Assembly (NCBI RefSeq): GCF_047511655.1
Contig: NC_133401.1
Location: forward strand, 45,341,570-45,405,569
Length of the DNA stretch: 64,000 nucleotides
Direction: 5' to 3'
Origin: Castor canadensis
Taxonomy: Eukaryota; Chordata; Mammalia; Rodentia; Castoridae
The notes under the pieces were generated by a model. It searched no databases. It was not told where the DNA came from and saw nothing but the letters and a program-made list of their open reading frames with translations. Positions 12,350 to 23,805 of the stretch are shown piece after piece. Position 1 is the stretch's first letter, and each line of letters opens with the position of its first letter. The position numbers and the translations under genes are program-made.

Positions 12350-14580
12350 TGTGTGTTTATATATATTCATATATATTTAACAATATTAGTTAAAATGAAA
12401 ACAAATGTTTCACAATATCTATTGCTTTGTGGATAGTTTCAACTAATTATCTTTATGAGAATAAATGATATTTAATATGACATCTCTTACCAAATAGGAG
12501 GCAAATATTTAAAATAAACACTAAATCAAAATAGGTAAACAAAAGAAAATAAATTAGAATAGCACAATAAGCTTCTCCATCAAACAAATAAATAAATAAC
12601 ATTTAAAAAGAATGCATCAACTTTAGCTTATTGTATAAATTCAAAGTTTTCTCCTTAATGTGATATTTAAAATACCATATATTTTTTAACCTCCTTAACG
12701 TCACTCTCTTTCCCCATTTTTTTCCTAATGAAGCTACTATCAGATTCTTCAGTTGTTCACTTTAAATAGACCTAATGTCTATTTTTCCAACCACTAAAAC
12801 TACGTAATATCCATGAAGCTAGTATAACTTTGCAGCTACCCTAGCTATTCAGGCAGTATTACAAGGACGACGTCATTGTTCGTTTGTATGATGTCCATGT
12901 ATCTTGTCATCCTTCCAGGGAAGACTGCCAAGGTCTTGGACTCTTCGTTTGGTGGAGTCTAATTCTGTTCTCCTTACAAAGAGCTAGAGTTACGCTCGGG
13001 AAAGGTTACCATTTACGTGAGACATGAAGCCTGCTAGCATAACTCATCACTGAAGTAAAATTCCTAGCTATTTTTTCTCTCAAGGACATCCCCAGGACTA
13101 CCTAAAATCAAGAAGGAACACTCCACAACAGGTTATAAAGGGCCCACACATACTCTGGATCCACATTTTCATTTTGACATTCTAGAGTATGATATTTTCA
13201 CAGTAGTCAAGCAAGAGAGTTATTGGTTTTGTTTTTTATGTTTTGAGTTATTTTGAAAATCTCCTTTGTTAACCCTCGAGGGAAATCCTTGGGAATAAAT
13301 ATTTAAGGGTGAGTTTTTGGGTTTTTTTGTTTTTGATTTTTTTTTAGAAATTATTCCTTTGCATGTTTGATTTTGTTTCATTTACTCAAATGAGTTCTGA
13401 AAGGGTTGTTTTCGTGAATTTAAAACATTTTAAATTGTTTAAGTAATTTCTAAGGCTCTGCATTTCAGAATGGCAGTCAAAGTCACTGCCTTGAGTGCTG
13501 GCCGCTTTTGCTTTTAGCAACAACATTCATCTTTCTGTTTCTCATCTTCTGTTAGAATTTCACCTCTGGCAATTCTGAAGATCAGAGATTTGAAAGCATG
13601 ATCAGATCTTCAGATTTTTAAAAATTTCAATAGAATAAATATCAGGCCTTGAAAAAACCTTAGAGGACATCTTACTTCCTACTTCTCATTAGTGAAGTAA
13701 TTAAGCCCCTCATGATCTTCCCCAAAGTCATAACTAATTAATGACGGATCTAAAACCTTAAGGCTGGTTGCCTTAAGTGTTGGATTCATGCTCTCTCCTA
13801 CACAAGGGCCTCTCTCTGTCTTATTCATTCCTATGAGATCTTCAGACCTAGATTATTTAACTCAGTGGCATACCCAAAGTAAGATTCAGGGCATTATTGG
13901 TTCCATTAGTTATCACCATCTCCTTTGATTGGTTAAAGATCAGGAACAGGAGACAGAGAGTCTTACCTGGCCTCCACATCCCACACAGTAAAAGACAGGG
14001 TGGACTGCCTGGTGCCTTGCCCATGAAATTTGATTGTTCATACTTAGAACAGGAAGCATCTGGAATGTTAGGAGGCCCCAGTGTAACCTTCCCCTTGTAA
14101 TGATTAGTTTTGCTCCCTTTCTCTCTTTTCATTATTTCTTTCTTGTTGTTGTTATTGTTGTAACAATTGTTGTGGTGGTGGTGCTCATTAGCCCAGGGCA
14201 TAGGACAATTTCCAGGTGGCAAAACCTGAATCCCATTCACCACCAAAACGATTCTGCGATATTTTCCAGCTCCTCCTTTGAAGTGTGCCAAGGAGCTTAG
14301 AGGAAATTTTAGCCTCTTGCACCAACTGGCCTTCCATTTATTTATAAGGCATGCTTCTTCCAAGAAGTCCCAGAGGTTGCATACACACTTTCACTTAATC
14401 CTTCTTTTCCCATGGGGGGAAGCATTTCATTTTTATCCTCCAACCACAACCAGTTTCTCTGTTGTTTATAGGATTTGTTTCCAGAGTTCATTACTTAAAG
14501 GTTAGATTCTCTGGAAGTCACATTCTCAACTGAAGTCTCAACCAGTATTGCTAACAAAGCAAATTCTTTCATTCAACAAA
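12350..14580. other. No recognised gene
   Basis: A 168-codon minus-strand frame (13857-14363) lies here. It is built partly on a trinucleotide-type low-complexity stretch (His/Asn run) and has no recognisable domain, so I do not call it a gene. Confidence 0.5.
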
Positions 14581-14582
14581 TC

Positions 14583-14654
14583 ACTTTTTCTTTTTCTTTT
14601 TCTTTCTTTCTTTTTCTTTCTTTCTTTCTTTCTTTTTCTCCTCTCCTCTCTTCT

Positions 14655-14707
<53 letters not shown>

Positions 14708-14750
14708 CCTCTTTCCCTCCCTCCCTCTCTCTCTCTTTCTTTCTTCATCT
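14583..14750 (+). repeat. Polypyrimidine (CTTT/CT)n tract
   Basis: A nearly pure C/T strand about 170 bases long: CTTT-type units, then about 24 CT units, then mixed CCCT/CTTT. The opposing-strand open frames here are pure low complexity (Arg/Glu and Ser/Leu repeats). Confidence 0.95.
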
Positions 14751-15547
14751 CCTGTGTGTTTAGAACTATTCTAGGCAGTAAGGATACGGGAGTGAACAAA
14801 ACACACTCTCTAACCTCATGGATTTACATATAGTAAAAAGATGGATCCATTACCCAGAAGTCAAAAGCCATTAATATGCTCTACCCTGAGAAAAAGCAGG
14901 GAAATTACTACAATCTCAACTACTGAGACTAACAAGCACAATTTCAAATTTATATAGTAACACAGAGTTCACTTGCTCTAGGTCTATAGGGATTGTACTG
15001 AAAAGACAGGAGACTTGGATTCTAATCCTGACTCTTCTACCAACAGATTGCATGCCCACACACCAATAATGTCACATTTTTGTTCTCTGAAGATTTTAGG
15101 CAAGAAGATTTCTCATGTCTTCTCTTCATCCAAAATTCCATGGCTAGTGTCATGTTAAAACTCACTGCCAAAGTCAAAAAAGGAGTCCTTCTGTATCAAT
15201 TGATTTTATTTGCGGGGCAAGATTAAGGAAAACAGCACAGAGCAATACACACCTCATAGGAAAATTAATAATAGCATCTCCCTATACAACAGCCTATAGA
15301 ATCAACCAGCACTATTCCTATTGTGTGTTCAATACCAGAAAAGACACTTTGGGGATGGTGACATATAAAAAGCCCCCTGATCTTAAGGTGCTTCCAAACA
15401 AAAGTATGGTTAAAAACAGAGTGTATTATATATGTTCTAAGTTCACAAGAGGAGAAAATACCAAAATGGTCCAGATGAGAGACCTCTGAATAGAGGTAGA
15501 ATATCACCTGAATCTACACAGAACCACTGTCACTACAATCATAGCAG

Positions 15548-15715
15548 CTGACATTCACTGAGCGCATGATATATGTCATATATGAATTAAGTGCTTTGTG
15601 GACTATTTCATTTAATCCTCAAACAATCCTAGACATAAACACTATGATTATGTTTTACAGATGGGGAAATTGAGACTTAGAAGGAAGCCTCACGTACTTA
15701 ATCCAGACAATCTGA
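15548..15715 (+). mobile_element. MIR element
   Basis: Contains the characteristic series ATTCACTGAGCGC, TTCATTTAATCCTCA and TTTTACAGATGGGGAAATTGAG. This is a clear MIR core in sense orientation. Confidence 0.85.
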
Positions 15716-15719
15716 CCCC

Positions 15720-16690
15720 TGCGTATTCCACCCCCTTTAAGGGTGATGGAGATAAAGTGATAGCATAGTACTGGGCACAGCTTAGTGTTTCATAAACACT
15801 ACTCACTTCCCTCTTCTCTCCATCCTCTACCACCATTTACTTCCAAACTCTATCACCAACTCGCCCCTTCACACCTCACATTTTCCAGTTTTAAACATTC
15901 TTCAAAGTTCAGTTGAAGATCTGCTTTGTGCAGTTCTTAGGCTGGCAGAGCTTGTCTCTTTACTTACTTCTAATAGCCTACAGGGTAATCGTGTGCTGTC
16001 TTGTGATGTCACATTTCTAATGTACGGCATTGTTAAGATGATGCTTATATTATTATCATGCATGAGCTTCATCTAATTGCATCAGTTATCCCCAAACTCT
16101 TTGGTGTTGCTTCTGGGGTCCTAGCATAAGAGGCATCAGGAAGAATTCACCACTTCAAGAATTTGAGTGTTTGCCAAACCTTCAGTCATTAGAAAAATTA
16201 TTCAAGCTGAGCATGTGTAGCTAACACTTCAAGGTTTGAATACGCCTTGTTTACAGAGTGTGTAGTTATGGACTCTTTGTTTGTGTGCCCAGTTTGGACA
16301 TAAAGGTAATCTGTGTTTATGTTTACCACCTTTATCCCATAGAATCTATGGTGTTCTGAACTATGCAAAAATGATTTTATCTGTTCTTTGGAAATGAAGA
16401 AGACAACCAACTAGTCAACTCTTACAAAATCAAAAGGTAGCTCCAGTTCACAGATTTAATCTTATGAATTTATTATAAAATACTACATTGATAGAATGGA
16501 GTAAATATGATGCATAGATAGTTTAAGTAATAATGTGCATTCTATAAGCCACTATCCATCTGAAGAAATAAATCATAAAGTAGTATTAGAAAATTCTTTA
16601 TACCACCCAAATTTTAAGCCTAAAGCAAATTAAGCCTGATATGGTATAAAACTTCAAAATGATGAAGGGATTTTTCTTTTGGGGTTTTCA
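15720..16690. other. No recognised gene
   Basis: About 1 kb without a supported exon, RNA gene or repeat. Confidence 0.45.
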
Positions 16691-16692
16691 TG

Positions 16693-16788
16693 GTTCTGTT
16701 TTGTTTTGTTTGTTGCAGTGCTTGGGATCAAATCCAGGGCCTCATGCATGCGAGAGTGCTGTAACACTGAGCTACATCTCCAGCTCAA
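16693..16788 (-). mobile_element. ID-type SINE, antisense
   Basis: T-rich tail, then GATCAAATCCAGGGCCTCATG and CTGAGCTACATCTCCAGC, the antisense of box B and box A. Confidence 0.82.
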
Positions 16789-17394
16789 TAAAGGGTTTTT
16801 AAAGACTAAGAAAAGCCATGGGTATTAAGGGATTATATGTTGAGATTAGGAGGAGATAAATCTAGTCCTAATGATAGTATCAAGCACAATATGTAAAAGA
16901 CTTTTAAGTGGGTACTAACTTTTTTCACTAAAGCTTTCCAATATAAAGTAACTTTATGGCCTACATATTCTGGAATAGCTACAATTTCAAATATTCTATC
17001 TTCACACACCAATGGCTTCCTGAAAACTATAATATATTCTTTTTAAGATTAATCTACATCTTCCAATCCACCTCTCCTATTTGGAAATAACATAAAAGAT
17101 CTTTGCAGGACCACAGGACCTAAATGTTACTTTGGGGAAATAAATCACCAAAGATATGTGTTTGGTTTTTAAGCATCAAGTTACATACTTAGGAGATTCT
17201 AGCTCTAATCTCTGTGGTTCTGAAGTTAGGTCTAAATTTGCAATTAGCTAACACAGAGGAAAACACAACCGAAAATAAGATTCCCGGTGTCTGTGAAGAA
17301 GCACCAACTAGCAGCACAGAAGCCCAAAGTAACAGTTGAGATACATTTCCCTGGAAAATCATCATGGCGAAATAAACATTGACAACATCTTCCA

Positions 17395-17705
17395 TGATGT
17401 GAATATGCATGTTCCCCTAACACGCATTATGTTGGAACCTAATTAGTGTGATAGTAGAACCTTCGGGAAGTTATAAGTGCTCCAATCTCATGAATGGGAG
17501 AGTGACCTTATGAAAGAGGCTCAAGGGAGGTCCCTTGTCCCTTCTGCCCTGTGAGAATGCAGCAAAAAAACACCACTTATAAAGCTGACCCCTCACCAGA
17601 CACCAGATCTGCTCAACCCCGAGAACTGTCAGCAGTAGCTTTTTATTATTTAGAAATTACCAATCTTTGGTATTTTGTCACAGCAGTCCAAATGGACTAA
17701 GACAA
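17395..17705 (+). mobile_element. MaLR-type LTR, sense
   Basis: The 3' end (TTTGTCACAGCAGTCCAAATG then GACTAAGACAAT) and the upstream words (GGAACCTAATTAGTGTG, CTCATGAATGGGAGAGTGACC) match the ERVL-MaLR LTR pattern. Solo LTR; no internal coding sequence was seen. Confidence 0.6.
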
Positions 17706-17776
17706 TACCCTTCCTTATAGTAAATACAGCCAGGTGTTTCAATGGAGCTCATAGTACAAATGTTTTCAGACCAAAA

Positions 17777-18097
17777 CACATTTTGTTTTTGTTTTGTCAG
17801 TACTAGGGTTTGAACTCAGGACCTTGTACTTGCTAAACAGGTGCTCTACCACTTGAGATGCACACGCAGCCCTTTTTACTTTAGTTATTTTTCAGATAGG
17901 GTCTCACATTTCTGCCCTCAATTCTCCTATTTATGCCTCCTTCATAGCTGGGATAAGAGGTGCATGCTCCCACACCCAGTTTATTGATTAAGGTAGAATC
18001 TTGCTAGCTTTTTGCCCAGGCTGGCTTTGAACTGCAATCCACTCAATTTCCACCTCCCAAGTAACTGGGATCACAGACATAAGCCACTGTACCAGCT
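17777..18097 (-). mobile_element. Composite ID plus 7SL-like SINE, antisense
   Basis: The left part is an antisense ID unit (TTTGAACTCAGGACCTTG, GCTCTACCACTTGAG). The right part is an antisense 7SL-derived unit (GATAGGGTCTCAC, CACCTCCCAAGTAACTGGGAT). This is the joined arrangement described for B1-dID elements. Confidence 0.78.
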
Positions 18098-18502
18098 TCT
18101 TAGTCTGTTTTCTGTTGCTATGACAGAATACCTAAGACTGGGAAACTTATTTTTTTAAAAAAGGGTTTTATTCAAGCTTACACTTCTGGAGACTGGGAAG
18201 CTCAAGACTGGATGACTGCTTCTGGCCCACGCCTTGTGCTGCTACCTAATATGGGGGAGGTTGGAAAGAAAAGCAGGCACATGCAGAAGAAGCAAAACAA
18301 AGAGGCCAGCCTTGTTTAATAACAATCCATTCTGGTGGTAACCAAACCTGTGAGAATTAACCCAGTCCTGACAGAAAGACTCTAATCCCTCTTAATGACC
18401 TAATCACCTCTTGGGCCCCACCTCCCAACACCACCACAGTGGCAATTAAATTGCAACCTGAGTTTTAGAAGTGACAGACCCTATTCAAACCATAGGATCC
18501 CC
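18098..18502 (-). mobile_element. MaLR-type LTR, antisense
   Basis: Starts with TTAGTCTGTTTTCTGTTGC and ACCTAAGACTGGG, continues with TCTGGAGACTGGGAAG, and ends near GACCTAATCACCTC and CAAACCATAG. This is the reverse-complement of the MST/THE1-like MaLR LTR. Confidence 0.75.
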
Positions 18503-18788
18503 TGAAATGATGGCTGGGAAAATGATTCAAAGTATGCCTACGTGCAAGTCTTTAACTGTGTCTGCCTAACCACCCAGATTCTTGAAACTGAAGGCATTCC
18601 TTCTTTAGTCAAGAATCCAGATGTCCTGGATTAACCTGCAGTCTGTAATGAATTTGCAGGTTCCAGAGTAAATACCATTTACTTGAACTGCATTATATTA
18701 AATCTCACTGAGATTTAAACAGAATTTCTCTTTTCTCTTTCTTACAGGTTCCCAGGGAAGTAAAAAAAAAAAAAAGTTTTATCTCTGG

Positions 18789-18988
18789 GATTTTTTTTTT
18801 TTTTGCAGTCTGGAGTTTGAACTCAGGACCTTCACCTTGAGCCACTCCACCAGCCCTTTTTTGTGAAGGGTTTATTTTGAGACAGTGTCTCAGGAACTAT
18901 TTGCCTGGGTTAGCTTCAAACCTGGATCCTTCTGATCTCTGCCTCCTGAGTAGCTAGGATTACAGGCAAGAGCCATCAGCGCCTGGTT
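18789..18988 (-). mobile_element. Composite SINE, antisense
   Basis: Antisense ID words (TTTGAACTCAGGACCTTCACC, GAGCCACTCCACC) run into antisense 7SL-like words (GAGACAGTGTCTCAGG, CTCCTGAGTAGCTAGGATTA). Consistent with a B1-dID composite. Confidence 0.8.
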
Positions 18989-19426
18989 TGAGATTATACT
19001 TGGAATATGCAACAGATATGTCAGAGTAAGTGCCAGATCACATGTGGATATGCATTTGTTGTGTATAAACATAGGAGAGATTCCACTTTAATAAAAAAAG
19101 GAAAGAAAATCCTAAGACAGCACAGAGGAGTTTGGAAGTGCTTATTTGCTTTATGAATTATTTCCTCTGGTCAGTTTAAGTGCTTCAGATCAATCCATTG
19201 ATTACTAAACAGAGACAAGGGAAATTTAAAGTGAAACTACAGGAGACTTAATCCACTAATAATTGGTTAAAGGGGGTAGGGAGAAAGCACTGAAATTATT
19301 ATTCAAATCTAGAGAAAAATAAGGATTATATGTGCTGCATTTAAATGTATACAGTGAGACTTTTCTGTCCAAGTTACCTCTAGTCTTTTCCTTACTAGAT
19401 AGTGTTTGGTTTTGTTTCCCCTGCAG

Positions 19427-19535
19427 GATAAAGAAGAAGACCACTAGAGTTTCTCTGACCATCAGCTCCCCAGTTAACGAAAACTCCAACATCAGGTCTA
19501 CTTTAATTCAACCACTGTGCATTGATCCCCAGAGG
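19427..19535 (+). CDS. MYOT: Upstream exon u1 (candidate long-MYOT linker exon)
   Basis: This 109-base exon candidate has a strong acceptor (TTTGTTTCCCCTGCAG) and a perfect donor (AGG|GTAAGT). It is open in the frame that matters: its first base completes a codon (so the missing upstream exon must end in phase 2), 36 whole codons follow, and it ends in phase 0. The next exon u2 starts in phase 0. It encodes a basic, Ser/Thr-rich linker (begins IKKKTTRVSLT, ends IQPLCIDPQR) directly before an Ig domain, as the linker before Ig2 does in myopalladin. No Met is present, so it cannot be the first coding exon. The identity rests on phase and position, not on a protein match that I can make with certainty. 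If real, its product belongs to a long form of myotilin; otherwise it is a preserved relic. Confidence 0.6.
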
Positions 19536-19539
19536 GTAA

Positions 19540-21550
19540 GTTTGGATTTAAGCCTTCAACGAGGATCCTGATGATGGAGACCTAGGTCCAGAAAAGAGAG
19601 AATCAGTGCAATCTTCTTGAAAGTGTACATGAGAAAAGCCTCTGTGACATGACCTCAGAAAGAACACAAAGGAAATCCATGGGTCTCAGGAATAACTCCA
19701 TGTTAGAACTATGACTTGACATCTGTCTGTGTGCCAAACCAGAAGAGACAGTCCATAATGAAGTATCCCAACAATCTAAGGAATGCATTCCCTTTTAATT
19801 AAAAGAGGGGGGAGGTCCTTTTAATTAAAAAAGGAGGAAATTCCAAGAGCAACTGCATGGAGGAAGGGAAAAAAATTTAGTCAGTAAAATTTGGAAGTTA
19901 TTTAAGCCTTTAACGTACAGTCTCTGAACATTTGCCAGTGTTGTATTTCAGTATCTCAGCTGATGAAATGTTGGAGAATGAAGACAGAGTGGCAAAGGAG
20001 CATACATCCATACTGACATTTAAATAGAAGGATTGTCTTTTTCAAAAAAGGAAGTGCAGGGTGTGATTGGTAGTAGTTACAACTGATTCAGTTAGTTTTT
20101 GGTCACCAGGTACTTGGCTTTTGGGACCTTGAAAATATGAATAGTAGATTCATGTTCTCTTATTCCTTAAACCAGGTGCAGAGTCCCTGCAGTAGCCTGT
20201 CAGGATCCACTTGTGCTGTAGCCCCTGTGTTCACTAAGGTAACCTGTCCATATTGTATGACAGTTTGGATTTTATAGATAAATTTTACCAGAGGGATAAG
20301 AAAAAGGAAAAGGGAAACCAGAAGGAACTTCAAATATTATCATTTTATATGTGAGAAAACTGAGGCTAGGAAAGGGTGAAAGGATTTGCTCAATGTCACA
20401 GAGAGCAATTCATATTTTACCCTGTAAACTTAAAACTGTACCTATGAGCCAATCATTCGCCTCTCAGGGGCGACACCTGTCCTCAGTGTTTAGTCAAATT
20501 CTCCTAACTATCCACAGGATGTCCTTCTGAAGCAGTCAACAAGCAAGGCAATAGCTACTTCCTGCTTAGGATCAGAGACTGACACCTCTCTAGCACCCAC
20601 TAGAAACAGCAGATTCAAGCTCCCGGGTAAAACCAAAACTAGAATTGAGCCTATTCTGGGCCTTCTGTCTCCTAGTTACCAAACCTAACAGAACTCAAAC
20701 AACTGCCCATTGACAAAGAAAACAATGTCACTGAGCATAAGGAACACTGCAATTGCTTCTGGAAGCTCCCTTTCAGCAGATACTATTAGGCACACATGTG
20801 TCGTCTTCCTGCTGCATTCTTTCCCTATAAAATGCACACTTGGGCAGCAAGCCTTATGTCTCATGTAGGTTTCACCTAAGAAAAAGACCTCAAATACTCC
20901 CTTCTGTGGCTTCAGAATGCCATTGTAATCAGAAATATAATTCTAGATTCTAGAGGACCCTGGAGTTAGAGGGAGGGAAGGTGAAAGATCAGAATTTAAA
21001 CTGTAAATTTATCACAAATGTCACCCATTAACCTATGCATCATGAGACCAAATAAACACTTCTTATATAGCAATAGAACTTATGTTCTTCACAGAAGGCT
21101 TTTAGATTATTTATCTGACATGAGCCTCAAAACCTCCAGTTTGGCTAGCCCTATTTCACAAAGAAAGAATCTGAGTTTCCCAGAGGTGAAGTCTGTTCTG
21201 GGTTTCCTGTGACCAGCTTCCACCAATCAGTGACAGAGTTGAGATTTTGTCCTGAATCCTCTACGTCATGATCCAGGGCTCTTAACCAGCTACAACACTC
21301 TACAAGCAACTGTGACCAATAATCAGAGTAAATCTGTGATTAGATAGATACATGCTGAACAAAATAGTCATTCAACAAAACAAAGACTATCTAACCAATC
21401 TCTTTTCTAATTTGAAAAATATTTTTGGGGTACATAAATAACAAATTTTTTTTATTAAACCCAGCTCTGTGAAGTTAAGATGAAAATAACTTACACTTGA
21501 CTGTAAAACATCCTATACAGCTCAAAATAATGCCAAACAGCTCCTTATTT
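19540..21550. other. Intron between u1 and u2; one MIR trace
   Basis: A weak MIR-like stretch lies near 20330-20410 (GAGAAAACTGAGGCTAGG, CAATGTCACAGAG). No exon was recognised in the remainder. Confidence 0.5.
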
Positions 21551-21672
21551 TGATGGAAGTATTGTCAGTTGTCAATCATGGTGAAAAAGCACACTTACTG
21601 AAGTTGACACCCCACATCATTGTGTCTGGTGCAATGGTTTCTTCCACTCAGTCAACTGTCTTTTTCTTTCAG

Positions 21673-21814
21673 CATCTTCAACACATCTCTACAATCAGAG
21701 GTCAGATTGTTGTGTTTGAATGTCGAGTCCAGGCCACAACTACAGTTCAAGTTCACTGGTACAGAGAGAAAGAACAGATAGCCAATTCAGACGACTTCCG
21801 GATTCTGAGGAAAA
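21673..21814 (+). CDS. MYOT: Upstream exon u2: first half of a palladin-family Ig domain
   Basis: The exon follows a good polypyrimidine acceptor (TTTTTCTTTCAG) and ends at GAAAA|GTAATT. It starts in phase 0 and ends in phase 1. The translation includes GQIVVFECRV, VHWYREKEQI and DDFRILRK. These align directly with the second Ig domain of myopalladin and palladin (GQLVVFECRV, VEWYREGTLI, DFRILQKK in the human myopalladin I recall). The B-strand Cys and the core Trp of the Ig fold are both present. No stop or frameshift is seen. It lies about 10.7 kb upstream of canonical MYOT exon 2 on the same strand. The family call is strong; whether it is expressed as part of MYOT is inference. Confidence 0.85.
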
Positions 21815-21987
21815 GTAATTCTAATTAACCTTGAAGTCGAGTTCATATTTTAAAATAGTTTAATAACTAGTTATTGAAAGCTAAATGATCTCTATTAAAC
21901 AACTATTATTTCAAATCCAAATGATTCCTATACAAAAATCACCAAAAAAGAAAAGATAAGTGTTTTAATGAAAGGATACATTTTATT

Positions 21988-22284
21988 TTTCAGTTGTGGG
22001 GTTTGAACTCAGGGCCTATACCTTGAGCCAATCCACCAACCCTTTTTTGTGAAGGGTTTTTTCCAAGATAGGGTCTTGTGAATTATTTGCCCAGGCTGGC
22101 TTTGAACTGAGATTCTCCTGATCTCTGCTTCCTGAATAGCTAGGATTGTAGCCATGAGCCACTGGTACCTGGATAAGAATTTTTTTGAGTGGGGTCTTCC
22201 TATGTTGCTGGGGCTTTGCCTTGACCTCCTGGTTCAAGCAATCCTCAGCCTTCTGAATTATAGGCACATGCCATGGTACCAAAC
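21988..22284 (-). mobile_element. Two antisense SINE units (ID/7SL composite plus B1-like)
   Basis: The left unit contains GGTTTGAACTCAGGGCC and CCCAGGCTGGCTTTGAACTG. The right unit contains TTTTTTTGAGTGGGGTCTTCC and CAAGCAATCCTCAGCC. Both lie in the intron between u2 and u3. Confidence 0.72.
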
Positions 22285-22394
22285 TGAATGAATAGACTCC
22301 TGTGTGTCTACTCCGAATTCTTTCCTTGGTGGGAAAAGAACTTGCCATCCATGTTCCCTGATATTATGATCTACATTGTGCCAAAGTCTGAGTT

Positions 22395-22640
22395 TATGGT
22401 TTATAAATAATTTGTCATTTAACCCTCACAAAAACATTTTGACGTGTGTGTTATTACATCCCATTTTATAAGAAAGAAAACTAGTTGGAGGTGTGGCTCA
22501 AAGAGTAGAGTACCTGCTTTGTAACCATGAAGTCTTGAGTTCAAATCCCAATCTCACCAAAAAGAAAACTAAAATCAGAAATGCAAAACCTTGCTCAAAG
22601 CAACAAAGCTAGTAAACACTGAAGCCAGGGTTCAAGTCCA
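22395..22640 (+). mobile_element. MIR element split by a SINE
   Basis: MIR words occur on both sides (CATTTAACCCTCACAAAAAC before; CAAAGCTAGTAAACACTGAAG after). A younger ID SINE occupies the middle. Confidence 0.6.
22483..22560 (+). mobile_element. ID-type SINE with target-site duplication
   Basis: A short ID body (GGTGTGGCTCAAAGAGTAGAG, box B GAGTTCAAATCCC) sits between two perfect copies of AAAGAAAACT at 22473-22482 and 22561-22570. This direct repeat is the target-site duplication of the insertion. Confidence 0.85.
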
Positions 22641-23039
22641 AGATAATTATTTAGCTAAATGAAGAAAATATACTCATTTAAATATTACTTCAGAGTAAAT
22701 GAACATTTGCACATCACATTTAGAAAGAAGCATCTCTTTGTTACACAAAGGATATGTTATTTCTTTAAAAAATAACATTTACCATATTTTTAAAGATAAC
22801 ATAACTGTTATAATAAATCTGGAAAATGCATTATAACATAAAGAAAATTTTTAAATTACTAATAATCTCATACTCCAGAAAAAAACATTAATAACCCTTT
22901 TGTGTATTTTTCTAGAGTAATACAATATTTTTATAATGTGATATTCTATTTTATTTTAATCATAAAAATTAAGAGAGCATGATTCTTTTGAGGAAAAGAA
23001 GGCCAGCTCAGGATCAGTGTTCACACTAAGTGGTTCACA

Positions 23040-23140
23040 TTCAAAGTAGAATAGACATAGTATGTGGTGTTACTTTCAAGTTAGAGATGAAGAACAAAGG
23101 TCTAGAGAAGTCAAGTGATTTTCACAAGCTCACACAGAAA
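23040..23140 (+). mobile_element. MIR fragment
   Basis: Contains AGAGATGAAGAACAAAGGTC and CAAGTGATTTTCACAAGCTCA, typical of the 3' half of MIR. Confidence 0.5.
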
Positions 23141-23361
23141 TTTAGTGATAGAATCAAGACTAAAATTAAGTTCTTGTACCCTGCCAAGTGTTCATCCCTT
23201 TACGCATCTTTTCTGAGATTCTACAGAATTTACAGTCTGTGATTCCAGCTTATAGTTAATCTTGTTTGCCTCCAGTTATTACTCATATATACCTGACCCC
23301 TTTTCCAACTAAATTGTCATTATTTAAACTCTCTTTTTTTTTGTCTTATTTTATCTTTCAG

Positions 23362-23385
23362 AAGCTTGTTTATCACCCATTCCTG
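23362..23385 (+). CDS. MYOT: Upstream microexon u3 (24 bases) inside the Ig domain
   Basis: A tiny exon between a long T-rich acceptor (TTATTTTATCTTTCAG) and a consensus donor (CTG|GTAAGT). It enters and leaves in phase 1, so it fits between u2 and u4. With the flanking bases it supplies KACLSPIP. The corresponding loop in myopalladin (between DFRILQK and EEICTL) has exactly eight residues, so the length of this loop is preserved even though its sequence differs. A 24-base exon would be missed by most gene finders. Exon status rests on splice sites, phase and loop length together. Confidence 0.72.
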
Positions 23386-23805
23386 GTAAGTACAAAATTT
23401 TCAACATCTTGATAATTGATCAAATCAAAATTACTATCAGAAACTTTGTCTCCTAAGTCATCATTGCCTTCATGAGCTCCTTGGAAGTTTCCCAGATCAA
23501 CTCTTAAACAGATGCAGCACAATAAGCAAGAAACTGGGATCTGTCAGTGTGTTTACTCATGTGTTCACTCACTCAGCTTATGTGTACTGAGTACACACTA
23601 TGGCTAGGTTCTTTTCTTGGCTTCAAGAAGACAGCAGTAAATCAGACCGACGAGATCCATAGCTCAACAGGGATGTATTCTCCTTCTGATTCCACTTGTC
23701 TTAGCGTTTGTGACTCACCAACTATATGCAGAAGTGAAGAGGTACTCTGACATCAAACACCCAAACTGTTGACTGTTTAGGAGCAGTGCCCATTACACAG
23801 GGGTC

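Noticed and set aside
13857-14363. 168-codon minus-strand open frame
   Set aside because: Contains a His/Asn low-complexity run from a trinucleotide-type repeat, has no recognisable domain, and no supporting splice or promoter structure.
14548-14799. Open frames on both strands rich in Ser/Leu or Arg/Glu
   Set aside because: They are translations of the polypyrimidine tract.
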